Of a stretch of DNA of 64,000 nucleotides, positions 26,148-35,155 are shown piece after piece. Every line of letters starts with the position of its first letter. Position 1 is the first letter of the stretch. The position numbers were made by a program, and so were the translations under genes. Source of the stretch: Maribacter polysaccharolyticus (GTDB lineage Bacteria; Bacteroidota; Bacteroidia; Flavobacteriales; Flavobacteriaceae); the NCBI RefSeq assembly GCF_028882255.1, contig NZ_JARBUY010000005.1:186001-250000 (forward strand), given 5' to 3'. The notes under the pieces were generated by a model, which searched no databases, had not been told where the DNA came from, and worked only from the letters and a program-made list of their open reading frames with translations.

Positions 26148-27713
26148 CTAGGAGCTGCAGGACAACATGGAGCAACCTACTTTGTTCCTGGCCCATTCGG
26201 GACGTTTGGCGAACCATTTCTGCATATTCGGTTGCTCATCATAAGGCTTTTTCAAAAGGTTGAACAATTCGTCCAAAAGGGTATAGTCCCCTTTTTCCGC
26301 AGCATCGATCGCCAATTGTGCCATATAATTCCGAAGTACGTATTTCGGATTGACCAAGTTCATCGCAGTAGCACGCTCGGTATCACTTTTCCCTTCTTTC
26401 CCCAGTCGCTTACGATAGGCGGAAAACCAATCTTCCCAACTTTTCCTGATGTCCCCCTCGATTTCCCGTGGATCGTAAAAAGCTTCTTTTACCACATCCA
26501 ATCCATTTTGGGCATCATTTGCTTTAACCTTTGCCAATAGCCGAAAGAAAATCGTCATATCGGTTTCCGATCGTTGTAAAACAGCCTCCAGAGTATCTAT
26601 TAATTCTTGATCTTTTCCATCTTTCTCAAACAATCCCAACTTTGATTTCATCATGATCGGATAAGCTACTTTCAGCTCATCTTGATACGTTCCAAGAACG
26701 GCCTGCAAGGGTTCTGCTTCTTCTATCAACGGATAGAGGGCATTTGCCAGTTTCAAAAGGTTCCAAAGGACAACCTGTGGTTGGGTGCTGTACCTGTAAC
26801 GTCTGTGGGCCCGATCCGTGGTATTGGGGGTCCACCCATGATCATACCCCTCTAACCATCCATAAGGACCATAGTCGATGGTCAGACCTAAAATGGACAT
26901 ATTATCCGTATTCATGACCCCATGCACGAACCCGACCCGTTGCCAGTGCAGGACCATTTCCAGACTCTTGGCGGCAACTTCCTCAAAAAATGCAATATAT
27001 ACTTCTTTAGAAGGTTTCCCCAAGTGGGGAAAATGGTGTTTAATGGTAAAATCAACCAATGCTCTTAATGTCTTTACATCTTCCTGGGCTGCCAATATCT
27101 CAAAATTCCCAAATCGTATGAACGAAGGGGCTACACGACATACGATGGCCCCTTTTTCATAGGCCGGATTACCATCATACATTACATCCCGAAGCACCTT
27201 GTCCCCACTTAAAACCAAGGACAATGCCCGGGTGGTAGGCACCCCAAGATAATACATGGCCTCACTACAGAGGTATTCCCTAATGGATGATCGCAAAACC
27301 GCCAAACCATCGGCCGTTCTAGAATAGGGCGTCTCCCCTGCCCCTTTCAACTGTAAAGCCCAATTCTTTCCCTCATGTTCAACTTCGGCAAGGTTGATGG
27401 CCCTGCCATCGCCCAATTGTCCGGCCCAACTCCCGAATTGGTGTCCACCATAGCACATGGCGTAAGGTTTGGTTCCCTCAATCACTTTAGTCCCCGAAAA
27501 GACATCGAGAAAATCTTTTGAAGTAATCGACCCCGTTAACCCGATGGCCTTTGCCATTTCGGCAGATACATGTAACAGTGAGGGGTTGGTAGGTTGCTTG
27601 GGCATCACGAAAGAGAAACATGCGTTCCGCACCTGTCGCCTGGTATTCTGCAATACGGGATCGGCAGGAAGTTCCTTACTGAATTTATCCTTGATGTTGA
27701 GTTTCAATTTCAA
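26148..27713 (-). CDS. selO: SelO-family protein adenylyltransferase (YdiU/UPF0061)
   Basis: 521 residues covering the whole SelO pseudokinase fold: the nucleotide-binding segment YGGHQFGSWAGQLGDGRAI, LQLKGAGETPYSRTADGLAVLRSSIREYL, and the inverted active-site region GFVHGVMNTDNMSILGLTIDYGP with the metal-binding NTDN and DYGP. The C-terminus ends CSMLSCSS, where the penultimate-region Cys takes the place of selenocysteine in eukaryotic homologues. SelO transfers AMP to protein Ser/Thr/Tyr in the redox response; the downstream msrA fits that role. Confidence 0.95.
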   Translation of the reverse strand: MKLKLNIKDKFSKELPADPVLQNTRRQVRNACFSFVMPKQPTNPSLLHVSAEMAKAIGLTGSITSKDFLDVFSGTKVIEGTKPYAMCYGGHQFGSWAGQLGDGRAINLAEVEHEGKNWALQLKGAGETPYSRTADGLAVLRSSIREYLCSEAMYYLGVPTTRALSLVLSGDKVLRDVMYDGNPAYEKGAIVCRVAPSFIRFGNFEILAAQEDVKTLRALVDFTIKHHFPHLGKPSKEVYIAFFEEVAAKSLEMVLHWQRVGFVHGVMNTDNMSILGLTIDYGPYGWLEGYDHGWTPNTTDRAHRRYRYSTQPQVVLWNLLKLANALYPLIEEAEPLQAVLGTYQDELKVAYPIMMKSKLGLFEKDGKDQELIDTLEAVLQRSETDMTIFFRLLAKVKANDAQNGLDVVKEAFYDPREIEGDIRKSWEDWFSAYRKRLGKEGKSDTERATAMNLVNPKYVLRNYMAQLAIDAAEKGDYTLLDELFNLLKKPYDEQPNMQKWFAKRPEWARNKVGCSMLSCSS

Positions 27714-27988
27714 TCTTTCTGTTTATACTACAAAGGTACAATCTTCCATTTACATCAATATAAACCCCGGAGCATCCTATTTAGATTTGCCTTATAAAAG
27801 GAAGCTTTGATCCCATTCCTTCCGAAAAAAGGAAAAATATGATCAATTATTCATTTTTTTCAACCATTTATACATCCCTAACACTTCGATGTCCAAATTA
27901 TCCGTAACTTTAGGATACTTCCCTCCTAATGGAATCCCCTTTTTAAATAGAACACTTGTAGCGATGTGAACCTGTAAGAAACTTAAAA

Positions 27989-28435
27989 GTGAAAAAAGGT
28001 CGACCAACAGACCATCAAAGTCTGGAAGAACTATTGAAAATCATGAACCGTACCCGGCGGCGTACTGATTTCTATCAAGAATTTGAAATAACTACGGATC
28101 ATTCGGTAGCTAAGGTTAGGTATGTGGCGAAGGTAACTACGAAGTCTATATGGATTTTCTGGGGAGATTTCGAATCGGACAAATTATCCGTTTATGACGA
28201 AACGGATTTTTCCCATTCACCGGAGTTTGGATTACCCGAAGTTCCTGCCCATAGAACCTATAGCCTATGCCACGTTTATGATGTGCCAAAAGATTGTCGG
28301 GAATTCAAAAAACTTGTTACGGTTAGGATACTAGACCATTCCGGTCGTATCCACCAATTCTCGAGAACAATTCATCTATCTTCTCCATGCCATATAGCAA
28401 ACGATTACGGTCAACATCGTGATAGTATCCACTGA
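27989..28435 (+). CDS. Hypothetical protein
   Basis: A 148-codon frame starting at GTG (27989); an internal ATG at 28043 is an alternative start and would give 130 residues. It is rich in Arg, Lys and aromatic residues with several predicted beta strands (FEITTDHSVAKVRYVAKVTT, SIWIFWGDFESDKLSVYDE), no membrane segment and no signal peptide. I recognise no family. Codon use looks like that of the neighbours, and the AT-rich stretch on both sides leaves it as a single-gene unit. It may be a real lineage-specific gene; confidence is limited by the GTG start. Confidence 0.55.
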   Translation: MKKGRPTDHQSLEELLKIMNRTRRRTDFYQEFEITTDHSVAKVRYVAKVTTKSIWIFWGDFESDKLSVYDETDFSHSPEFGLPEVPAHRTYSLCHVYDVPKDCREFKKLVTVRILDHSGRIHQFSRTIHLSSPCHIANDYGQHRDSIH

Positions 28436-28641
28436 TTTCAAGTACTACGAATTGGAAATGGAACCCCGATACCTATATGGACGAATCCACTACCCGCATG
28501 TAACCATGAATTGACCTAAAAACAAGGTATAGGGTAAGTTGTTCTTGCCATGGCTCAAAAAGATCCTGTCAGGAAAGAAGAAAGTGATTTTATAAGACGG
28601 GAACGGCATTTTTTAAGGTGTTTTAATAAGTCGAACAATTT

Positions 28642-28657
28642 TGTAACCTAGGTTACA
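28642..28657. promoter_or_regulatory. Perfect 16-bp palindrome, CRP/FNR-like half-sites
   Basis: TGTAACCTAGGTTACA reads as TGTAA-N6-TTACA, the layout of CRP/FNR-family operators (TGTGA-N6-TCACA type). It is centred 91 bases before the ppdK ATG. The regulator is inferred. Confidence 0.5.
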
Positions 28658-28669
28658 CAGAGGCACTTA

Positions 28670-28687
28670 TCATGATAATTATCATGA
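28670..28687. promoter_or_regulatory. Perfect 18-bp palindrome upstream of ppdK
   Basis: TCATGATAATTATCATGA, 13 bases after the first palindrome and overlapping the expected -33 region of the promoter candidate at 28708-28715. It could be a repressor operator. Confidence 0.45.
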
Positions 28688-28707
28688 AATCGACCTTTTT
28701 GAATAAT

Positions 28708-28715
28708 TAAATTTG
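28708..28715 (+). promoter_or_regulatory. Candidate Bacteroidota -7 box for ppdK
   Basis: TAAATTTG matches TAnnTTTG exactly and lies 25 bases before the ppdK ATG. No good TTTG is found at the -33 distance, where the 18-bp palindrome lies instead, so an activator may be needed. Confidence 0.4.
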
Positions 28716-28740
28716 ATAGTATACTAATAGATATAAAATT

Positions 28741-31470
28741 ATGGAAACCTTAACAGAAATCAAGAAAAGAGTATTCCTATTTGGAGATAAAAAAGCTGAA
28801 GGGAACAGTAAAATGAAAAACCTTCTCGGAGGTAAAGGCGCCAATCTGGCCGAAATGAGTGCCATTGGCATTCCCGTTCCCCCGGGATTCACAATTACCA
28901 CCGAGGTATGTACAGAATACAATACCTTAGGGAAAGATATTGTGATCGACCAACTTAAGGAAGATGTACAATCGGCCATCAAGGCTATTGAAAAGACCAT
29001 GGGATCAAAGTTCGGGGATGCTGAAAATCCACTCTTGATTTCCGTACGGTCAGGCGCTAGGGTTTCCATGCCCGGGATGATGGATACCGTACTCAATCTT
29101 GGTCTAAACGACGAATCGGTTCTGGGATTGGTCAAGAAAACCGACAATGAACGATTCGCTTGGGATTCCTACCGTAGGTTCATTCAAATGTATGGAGGTG
29201 TTGTCCTTGGAATGAAGCCCCATACCAAAGAAGACATAGATCCCTTTGAGGAGATCATGGAGCACCTAAAGGACAAGCGGAAAATAGAATTGGATACCGA
29301 ATTCACCATTCAGGATCTACAGGATTTGGTCTACGACTTTAAGGATGCCGTAAAAAAACGGACCGGACATGATTTCCCAACCGACCCCTGGGACCAACTT
29401 TGGGGGGCTGTAATGGCCGTTTTTGATAGTTGGAATGGCGACAGGGCCATTTATTATCGTAAAATGCACAATTATCCCAGTGATTGGGGTACGGCAGTGA
29501 ACGTTCAGGCAATGGTTTACGGTAATATGGGTACCAATTCAGGAACGGGGGTTTGTTTTACCCGAGATGCGGCTACGGGTGAAAACGTTTTTAATGGGGA
29601 ATACCTGATCAATGCCCAAGGTGAGGATGTTGTGGCCGGAGTAAGGACTCCCCAACAAATCACGAAATTGGGTTCCGAACGTTGGGCAAAACTGGCCAAG
29701 GTTGAGGAAGCTGATAGGATTGAAAAATACCCCTCTTTGGAAGAATTGATGCCTTCTATGTACAAAGAACTCAATGGATACCAACAAAAGCTGGAAAGTC
29801 ATTACTCCGATATGCAAGATATGGAGTTCACCATCCAGGATGGCAAGCTGTGGATATTACAAACACGTACGGGCAAACGAACAGGGGCCGCAATGGTCAA
29901 GATCGCCATGGATTTTTTAAAAGAAGGGATCATTGATGAAAAGGAGGCCCTTTTACGTATAGAACCCAATAAATTGGACGAACTGTTACACCCCGTTTTC
30001 GACACCAATGCCTTAAAGAAAGCCCATGTCCTTGCCCAAGGTCTTCCTGCTTCCCCAGGGGCGGCTACAGGTCAGATCGTTTTCTTTGCCGACGAAGCGA
30101 AAAAATTCAAAAACACCATCCTTACCCGTATTGAGACTTCTCCCGAAGATCTGGAAGGAATGAATATTGCCAAGGGTATTTTGACCGCCCGTGGCGGTAT
30201 GACCTCCCATGCGGCCGTAGTAGCCCGTGGTATGGGTAAATGTTGCGTATCCGGCGCAGGGGCCCTGAAAATTGATTATAAAAATCGATTGCTTCGGGTA
30301 AACGGCAAGGAATTCCATGAAGGGGATTGGATTTCCCTAAATGGATCGACCGGTAATATTATCGAAGGTAAAGTGGCCACTATGGAACCTGAACTAAGTG
30401 GGGAATTCGGCGAAATCATGGAACTTACCGATAAGTACCGTACCATGGATGTACGTACCAATGCGGATACCCCCAAAGATGCGCGAATTGCCCGGAATTT
30501 CGGTGCCAAGGGTATTGGACTTACCCGAACCGAACATATGTTCTTTGAAGTAGACCGTATTAAAGCCATGCGGGAGATGATCTTGGCAGATACCGTGAAG
30601 GGAAGAAAACATGCCTTGGAAGAGTTACTCCCCATGCAACGAAGTGACTTTGAAGGTATTTTTGAAGCCATGCAAGGTTTGCCGGTTACCGTTCGATTAT
30701 TAGACCCTCCCCTACACGAATTCGTACCCCACCAATTGGCGACCCAAAAAGAATTGGCCGAAGACATGCATATTTCGTTGGCCGCAGTCAAAAATAAAGT
30801 AGCCGAACTGGAAGAATTCAATCCAATGTTGGGCCATAGAGGATGTAGGCTTGGAAATACCTATCCGGAAATCACCGAAATGCAAACCCGGGCGATTATT
30901 GAAGCTGCCCTAAACTTAAAGGAAAAAGGAATCCTTGCCTTCCCCGAAATCATGGTGCCACTGGTTGGGACTACCAATGAGTTTATCGAACAAAAGAAAG
31001 TCATTACGGCAACGGCGGATACCGTTTTCAAGGAAAGAAATGACAGCATCGATTATTCTGTGGGAACCATGATCGAAATTCCACGCGCCGCATTAATGGC
31101 CGATAAGATTGCGGAACATGCCGATTTCTTCTCTTTCGGTACCAACGACTTGACCCAAATGACCATGGGGTACTCAAGGGATGATGCCGGTAAATTCCTG
31201 AATGTTTATCTTGAAAAAGGAATCTTGACCCAAGATCCTTTCGAGGTTTTGGATCAAGAAGGGGTAGGACAATTGGTAGAAATGGGAACCCAAAGAGGTA
31301 GAAGTACCAAACCGAATCTTAAGGTCGGTATTTGCGGGGAACATGGTGGGGAACCCAGTTCTGTTGAATTCTGCCACAAAACAGGCATGAACTATGTCAG
31401 CTGTTCCCCTTTTAGGGTCCCCATTGCGCGATTGGCAGCCGCACAGGCCGCAATAAAAGCAAAGGCTTAG
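28741..31470 (+). CDS. ppdK: Pyruvate, phosphate dikinase
   Basis: 909 residues, full length. The N-terminal ATP-grasp part opens with GGKGANLAEMSAIGIPVPPG; the swivelling phosphohistidine domain carries the catalytic His in GGMTSHAAVVARGMGK (about residue 490); the C-terminal PEP/pyruvate barrel carries LTRTEHMF, SFGTNDLTQMTMGYSRDD and the active Cys in GICGEHGGEPSS. It interconverts pyruvate + ATP + Pi with PEP + AMP + PPi. The PPi formed or used connects it to the PPi pool. It stands alone between two palindromes and a strong terminator. Confidence 0.97.
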   Translation: METLTEIKKRVFLFGDKKAEGNSKMKNLLGGKGANLAEMSAIGIPVPPGFTITTEVCTEYNTLGKDIVIDQLKEDVQSAIKAIEKTMGSKFGDAENPLLISVRSGARVSMPGMMDTVLNLGLNDESVLGLVKKTDNERFAWDSYRRFIQMYGGVVLGMKPHTKEDIDPFEEIMEHLKDKRKIELDTEFTIQDLQDLVYDFKDAVKKRTGHDFPTDPWDQLWGAVMAVFDSWNGDRAIYYRKMHNYPSDWGTAVNVQAMVYGNMGTNSGTGVCFTRDAATGENVFNGEYLINAQGEDVVAGVRTPQQITKLGSERWAKLAKVEEADRIEKYPSLEELMPSMYKELNGYQQKLESHYSDMQDMEFTIQDGKLWILQTRTGKRTGAAMVKIAMDFLKEGIIDEKEALLRIEPNKLDELLHPVFDTNALKKAHVLAQGLPASPGAATGQIVFFADEAKKFKNTILTRIETSPEDLEGMNIAKGILTARGGMTSHAAVVARGMGKCCVSGAGALKIDYKNRLLRVNGKEFHEGDWISLNGSTGNIIEGKVATMEPELSGEFGEIMELTDKYRTMDVRTNADTPKDARIARNFGAKGIGLTRTEHMFFEVDRIKAMREMILADTVKGRKHALEELLPMQRSDFEGIFEAMQGLPVTVRLLDPPLHEFVPHQLATQKELAEDMHISLAAVKNKVAELEEFNPMLGHRGCRLGNTYPEITEMQTRAIIEAALNLKEKGILAFPEIMVPLVGTTNEFIEQKKVITATADTVFKERNDSIDYSVGTMIEIPRAALMADKIAEHADFFSFGTNDLTQMTMGYSRDDAGKFLNVYLEKGILTQDPFEVLDQEGVGQLVEMGTQRGRSTKPNLKVGICGEHGGEPSSVEFCHKTGMNYVSCSPFRVPIARLAAAQAAIKAKA

Positions 31471-31487
31471 TTGCAATAAAAAAAGGT

Positions 31488-31526
31488 CAAAAAAAGGCTT
31501 TACCCAAGGGTAAAGCCTTTTTTTGT
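31488..31526 (+). terminator. Rho-independent terminator of ppdK
   Basis: AAAAAGGCTTTACCC (31491-31505) pairs perfectly with GGGTAAAGCCTTTTT (31508-31522), followed by further T. It lies 18 bases after the ppdK stop and the A-rich 5' arm makes it work in both directions. Confidence 0.9.
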
Positions 31527-31584
31527 ATTAAGGATAAGCGGAATTTTCGTCTTGTCTGCAATTATGCAGTCAAGTTAGAAGTAG

Positions 31585-31592
31585 TATCTTTG
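31585..31592 (+). promoter_or_regulatory. Candidate -7 box before the CpsB-like phosphatase
   Basis: TATCTTTG fits TAnnTTTG, 57 bases before the ATG at 31649 and just after the ppdK terminator. The -33 element is poor. Confidence 0.4.
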
Positions 31593-31648
31593 TGGGTTGT
31601 GGTGTCATTATTTTTTAAGGCAATAAATCATTTTAATTCATTTGAACA

Positions 31649-32392
31649 ATGTTTGATTTTTTCAAAAAGAAATATTTTTTAGTTGATTTTTTGGAAGACT
31701 TTATTGATATACACAATCATATCTTGCCCGGCATTGATGATGGGGCAAAAAATGTGGATGATTCCATTGCCTTGATCAAAGGATTTGGGGAGTTTGGGGT
31801 CACCGATTTTATTGCCACCCCCCATATCATGAATAGCTATTACCCCAACAATCCTAAAACCATCAATGACGCCTTGATTCTTTTAAAGAATGGATTGTTA
31901 CAGCAAAAAATGAAGCATGTTTCCATTCGGGCAGCGGCAGAACATATGATCGATGATAATTTTGAAACGCTACTGGAACATGAAGAGATCATGCCCTTGG
32001 GAGGCAATTATCTACTGGTGGAAATGTCTTTTTTACAAGCTTCGATCAATTTTGAACAAGCCTTGAAAAAAATCAGGCAAAAAGGATACTTTGCGATTTT
32101 TGCCCACCCTGAACGATACCTATACCTACATTCCAATTTGCACCTTCATAAATCCTATAAAAAGCAAGGGGTACTTTATCAAATGAACTTGTTATCCTTG
32201 AGCAAGTACTATGGCAAGGAAGTACAGCAAATGGCATCAAGGCTACTCGACCAAGGCATGATCGACTTTGTTGCGACCGATGTACACAACCTAAGGCAAC
32301 TGAACAGCCTAAAGGAAGTACAGGTAAGTACTAAAATGTCGGATATTTTAAAACCGATCATGGATAAATCCCATAGTACATTTATAGGTTAA
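31649..32392 (+). CDS. CpsB/YwqE-type PHP-family tyrosine-protein phosphatase
   Basis: 247 residues of the PHP fold. Metal ligands are seen in DIHNHILPGIDDG (H22, H24), ATPHIMNSYY, AAEHMID, IFAHPERYLY and VATDVHN. These Mn-dependent phosphatases dephosphorylate the bacterial tyrosine kinase that controls capsule chain length, here presumably the Wzc at 50801-53191. It marks the left end of the capsule locus, although that kinase is 18 kb away on the other strand. No signal peptide. Confidence 0.9.
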   Translation: MFDFFKKKYFLVDFLEDFIDIHNHILPGIDDGAKNVDDSIALIKGFGEFGVTDFIATPHIMNSYYPNNPKTINDALILLKNGLLQQKMKHVSIRAAAEHMIDDNFETLLEHEEIMPLGGNYLLVEMSFLQASINFEQALKKIRQKGYFAIFAHPERYLYLHSNLHLHKSYKKQGVLYQMNLLSLSKYYGKEVQQMASRLLDQGMIDFVATDVHNLRQLNSLKEVQVSTKMSDILKPIMDKSHSTFIG

Positions 32393-32435
32393 GCCCATCT
32401 TGCCACTTATTAAAGCGCATAACCCTAATATTTGA

Positions 32436-33479
32436 TTACATTTTCTTTCGCGCAGTATATATATAAACAAACTCATACGGCTGGTGTACCTGAATATCCT
32501 CAAGTTCATCTGTATGCAAGTCAGCAGGGGTACCAACAAGAGTATTGTAACAAGCAAACACTTTTTTATAATACAAGTGTTCCAACCATGTAGAACCCTC
32601 ATACTCCCGTTCATCCAAAATAAGGATTTTTCCACCTTTTTTGGTCACTCTAACCATTTCCTTCAGAGCAGCTTTTGTGTCAGAAAATCCATTAAACGCC
32701 CCATAATTTGTACAAATATCAAAGGTCTCAGCTTCAAAAGGGAGTTTGGTTGCATCAGTCAGAATAAAATCTGCAGGAACCTTATGTTTACTCATTAATC
32801 GCCTTCCCTGTAAAATCATACCTGCAGAAAGGTCTACTGCCGTATACTCCGCATTCAATTTCATCCAACCATGTCGAAAAAGTGAATTACCACTACCACT
32901 GGCAATATCGAGCATCCTTATTATTTTATCTGATTGTAAATACTCTTCTTGAAATCCACCGTGGACAGAAGCATGTGTTTTTATAGGTTTAAAATTGCGA
33001 ATGGCAAGTATTATCTTTATTGGTATCGAAAGCCATAGTAAATGCGCATATCGCGGATGTTTTGATAGTAAAAAAATAAAAATTACCAAGGGAATAAAGA
33101 ATAATATATCTGAGATCCTAATTTCACCTATGCCTCGAAATGCAATCAAATCAACAAAATTATATACCAGAAAAATTAAGGAAAAAACTAAGAGAAAATA
33201 TACAATCCAATATTTCACAGAAACTTTTATCGGTCGAACCGGAAGCATAAAGAAAGGATTCCAAAAATTATAAAACCAGGCCATATGTTTATAGACCTTA
33301 TCCCTAAGACCCTTATCTGACATACCAAGGGCATCTTCGTCATAAAGCTTGGGTATACCATTTACACAGGAATATTGCCTTCCGCATGCACCACATTCCC
33401 AGTAGGTTTGGTAACGATCTTTAATACTGTTTTTTTTACAAGAGGGACATATCACTTTTGATTCTATCATTACGATCAA
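32436..33479 (-). CDS. Membrane protein with N-terminal zinc ribbon and class I SAM methyltransferase domain
   Basis: 347 residues. Residues C11, C14, C29 and C32 form a CX2C-X14-CX2C zinc ribbon like that of Trm112-type and ubiE-related proteins. Two or three membrane segments follow (about 85-110, 120-137 and perhaps 145-158). The C-terminal half is a Rossmann methyltransferase: motif I LDIASGSGNSLFRHG, the acidic VDLSAGM, then DATKLPFEAETFDICTNYGAFNGF and MVRVTKKGGKILILDE. The start may be 33479 or the Met at 33470. It is convergent with the phosphatase gene. A lipid, quinone or polymer precursor as substrate is possible; I cannot say which. Confidence 0.8.
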   Translation of the reverse strand: MIVMIESKVICPSCKKNSIKDRYQTYWECGACGRQYSCVNGIPKLYDEDALGMSDKGLRDKVYKHMAWFYNFWNPFFMLPVRPIKVSVKYWIVYFLLVFSLIFLVYNFVDLIAFRGIGEIRISDILFFIPLVIFIFLLSKHPRYAHLLWLSIPIKIILAIRNFKPIKTHASVHGGFQEEYLQSDKIIRMLDIASGSGNSLFRHGWMKLNAEYTAVDLSAGMILQGRRLMSKHKVPADFILTDATKLPFEAETFDICTNYGAFNGFSDTKAALKEMVRVTKKGGKILILDEREYEGSTWLEHLYYKKVFACYNTLVGTPADLHTDELEDIQVHQPYEFVYIYTARKKM

Positions 33480-34084
33480 TCTTAAAATTAAAAGTCAGTA
33501 ATTTTAGAAGAATTTAAGAAATACTTGTGGTAATCATTAAATATTTTCGTCCATCAATCAATAATTCGGATTAGCGACATTTTATTAATGTCATTTAATA
33601 CCCTAACCCTTCGTTATTTCCACATTTCATATTCAACATTAGAAGAATTTTTTAAATCAATTATTGACCATAGAACTAAATCCAAGACAAGAACTCTTTT
33701 TGCACTCTAGTATATTATCTTTCACAATTTAAAGTGGATAATGGGAATTATGTTGATGATTGACCAATCTAGGAGATAAAATTGAATATGAATATCGGTT
33801 ATTTAGTCCTTAGAACTTTATATTTTAGATATTTTCATTGTCATTCAAATAACAGAAATACCTTATAGATTGTTTAAATTAAACAGAAATATGTCGATAA
33901 AATATTTTTCATGTATTTAATCGAGTTTAGGAATACAAACCTTTTTAAGTGCAATATCTTCGAGATATAATTGCTAGTTGTCTTATTTACAAAATTATCA
34001 ATTAGACATTTAAAAATTATCAAAAAATAAGGTTTCCTATTAAAGATAGTTTAAATTTATAATCTAATATAAAGTGCTGGTCAT
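33480..34084. promoter_or_regulatory. AT-rich divergent region before the rmlBA operon
   Basis: A 605-bp stretch without recognised ORFs between the methyltransferase (minus) and rmlB (plus). It should hold promoters for both. TATCTTCG at 33955-33962 is near the TAnnTTTG consensus but 120 bases from rmlB, which would leave a long 5' leader. I see no repeat or known riboswitch. Confidence 0.35.
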
Positions 34085-35152
34085 ATGCAAGAAAAAAGTA
34101 ATCCTATTAAAAAAATATTAGTTACGGGGGGAGCTGGATTCATAGGTTCCCATGTCATACGAAGACTCGTTACAAAATATCCAGAATACCATATTTACAA
34201 TTTGGATGCATTGACTTACGCCGGAAATTTGGAAAACCTAAAGGATATAGAGGCTAAAGACAATTACACTTTTATCCAAGGCAATATTACAGATGAAGAT
34301 TTTATAAATACAATCTTTAAAGAATATCGCTTTGAGGGAGTAATACACCTTGCGGCTGAGTCCCATGTTGACCGATCCATTAGCGACCCTTTGGCCTTCG
34401 CTAAAACCAACATCTTAGGCACCATGGTTCTTTTAAACGCATTTAAGAATCTTTGGGGAGAGAATTGGAAAGGAAAGCGTTTTTACCACGTAAGTACGGA
34501 TGAGGTATATGGAAGCTTGGAGGAAACCGGTTTATTTGAAGAGACAACTTCCTATGACCCCAATTCTCCATATTCAGCATCAAAGGCAAGTTCAGATCAT
34601 TTTGTTAGGGCCTATGGGGAAACTTATGACCTTCCGTATGTGATTACCAATTGCTCCAATAATTATGGGGCTAACCAATTTCCTGAAAAATTAATACCCT
34701 TGTTTATACATAATATAATCCATAATAAACCATTACCAGTGTATGGCAATGGCGATTATACACGGGATTGGCTTTATGTAATAGACCATGCTATAGCCAT
34801 CGACCTTGTTTATCATAAAGGAACAGATAAAGAGACTTATAATATTGGAGGTTTCAATGAATGGAAAAATATCGACTTGGTAAAATTACTTTGTCAACAT
34901 ATGGATGAAAAATTAGGGCGGGAAAAAGGAAGTAGTGAGCAACTGATAACCTATGTAAAAGACCGGCCTGGACATGATTTACGCTATGCCATTGATGCCA
35001 GTAAGATTAACAAGGAGTTGGGTTGGAGTCCTACGGTAACCTTTGAGGAAGGCCTATCGAAAACAATAGATTGGTACTTAAACAACGATGAGTGGCTAAA
35101 TAATGTTACCACTGGGGCCTACCAGAAATATTATGCAAAACAATACCAATAA
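34085..35152 (+). CDS. rmlB: dTDP-glucose 4,6-dehydratase
   Basis: 355 residues of the short-chain dehydrogenase fold: NAD motif GGAGFIGSHV near residue 16, HLAAESHVDRSI, the TDEVYGS segment with the catalytic Asp-Glu pair, and YSASKASSDHFVRAY with catalytic Tyr and Lys. It makes dTDP-4-keto-6-deoxyglucose. rmlA follows after three bases. rmlC and rmlD are absent from the window, so the product is likely used by the aminotransferase at 37461-38543 rather than for rhamnose. Confidence 0.96.
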   Translation: MQEKSNPIKKILVTGGAGFIGSHVIRRLVTKYPEYHIYNLDALTYAGNLENLKDIEAKDNYTFIQGNITDEDFINTIFKEYRFEGVIHLAAESHVDRSISDPLAFAKTNILGTMVLLNAFKNLWGENWKGKRFYHVSTDEVYGSLEETGLFEETTSYDPNSPYSASKASSDHFVRAYGETYDLPYVITNCSNNYGANQFPEKLIPLFIHNIIHNKPLPVYGNGDYTRDWLYVIDHAIAIDLVYHKGTDKETYNIGGFNEWKNIDLVKLLCQHMDEKLGREKGSSEQLITYVKDRPGHDLRYAIDASKINKELGWSPTVTFEEGLSKTIDWYLNNDEWLNNVTTGAYQKYYAKQYQ

Positions 35153-35155
35153 ATT

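Noticed and set aside
27989-28435. Possibility that the hypothetical protein is a DNA-binding regulator because of its basic N-terminus.
   Set aside because: No helix-turn-helix or other DNA-binding motif could be seen, so no function was assigned.
31488-31526. Possible riboswitch or leader before the tyrosine phosphatase.
   Set aside because: The fold is a simple terminator hairpin directly after ppdK with no conserved aptamer features.
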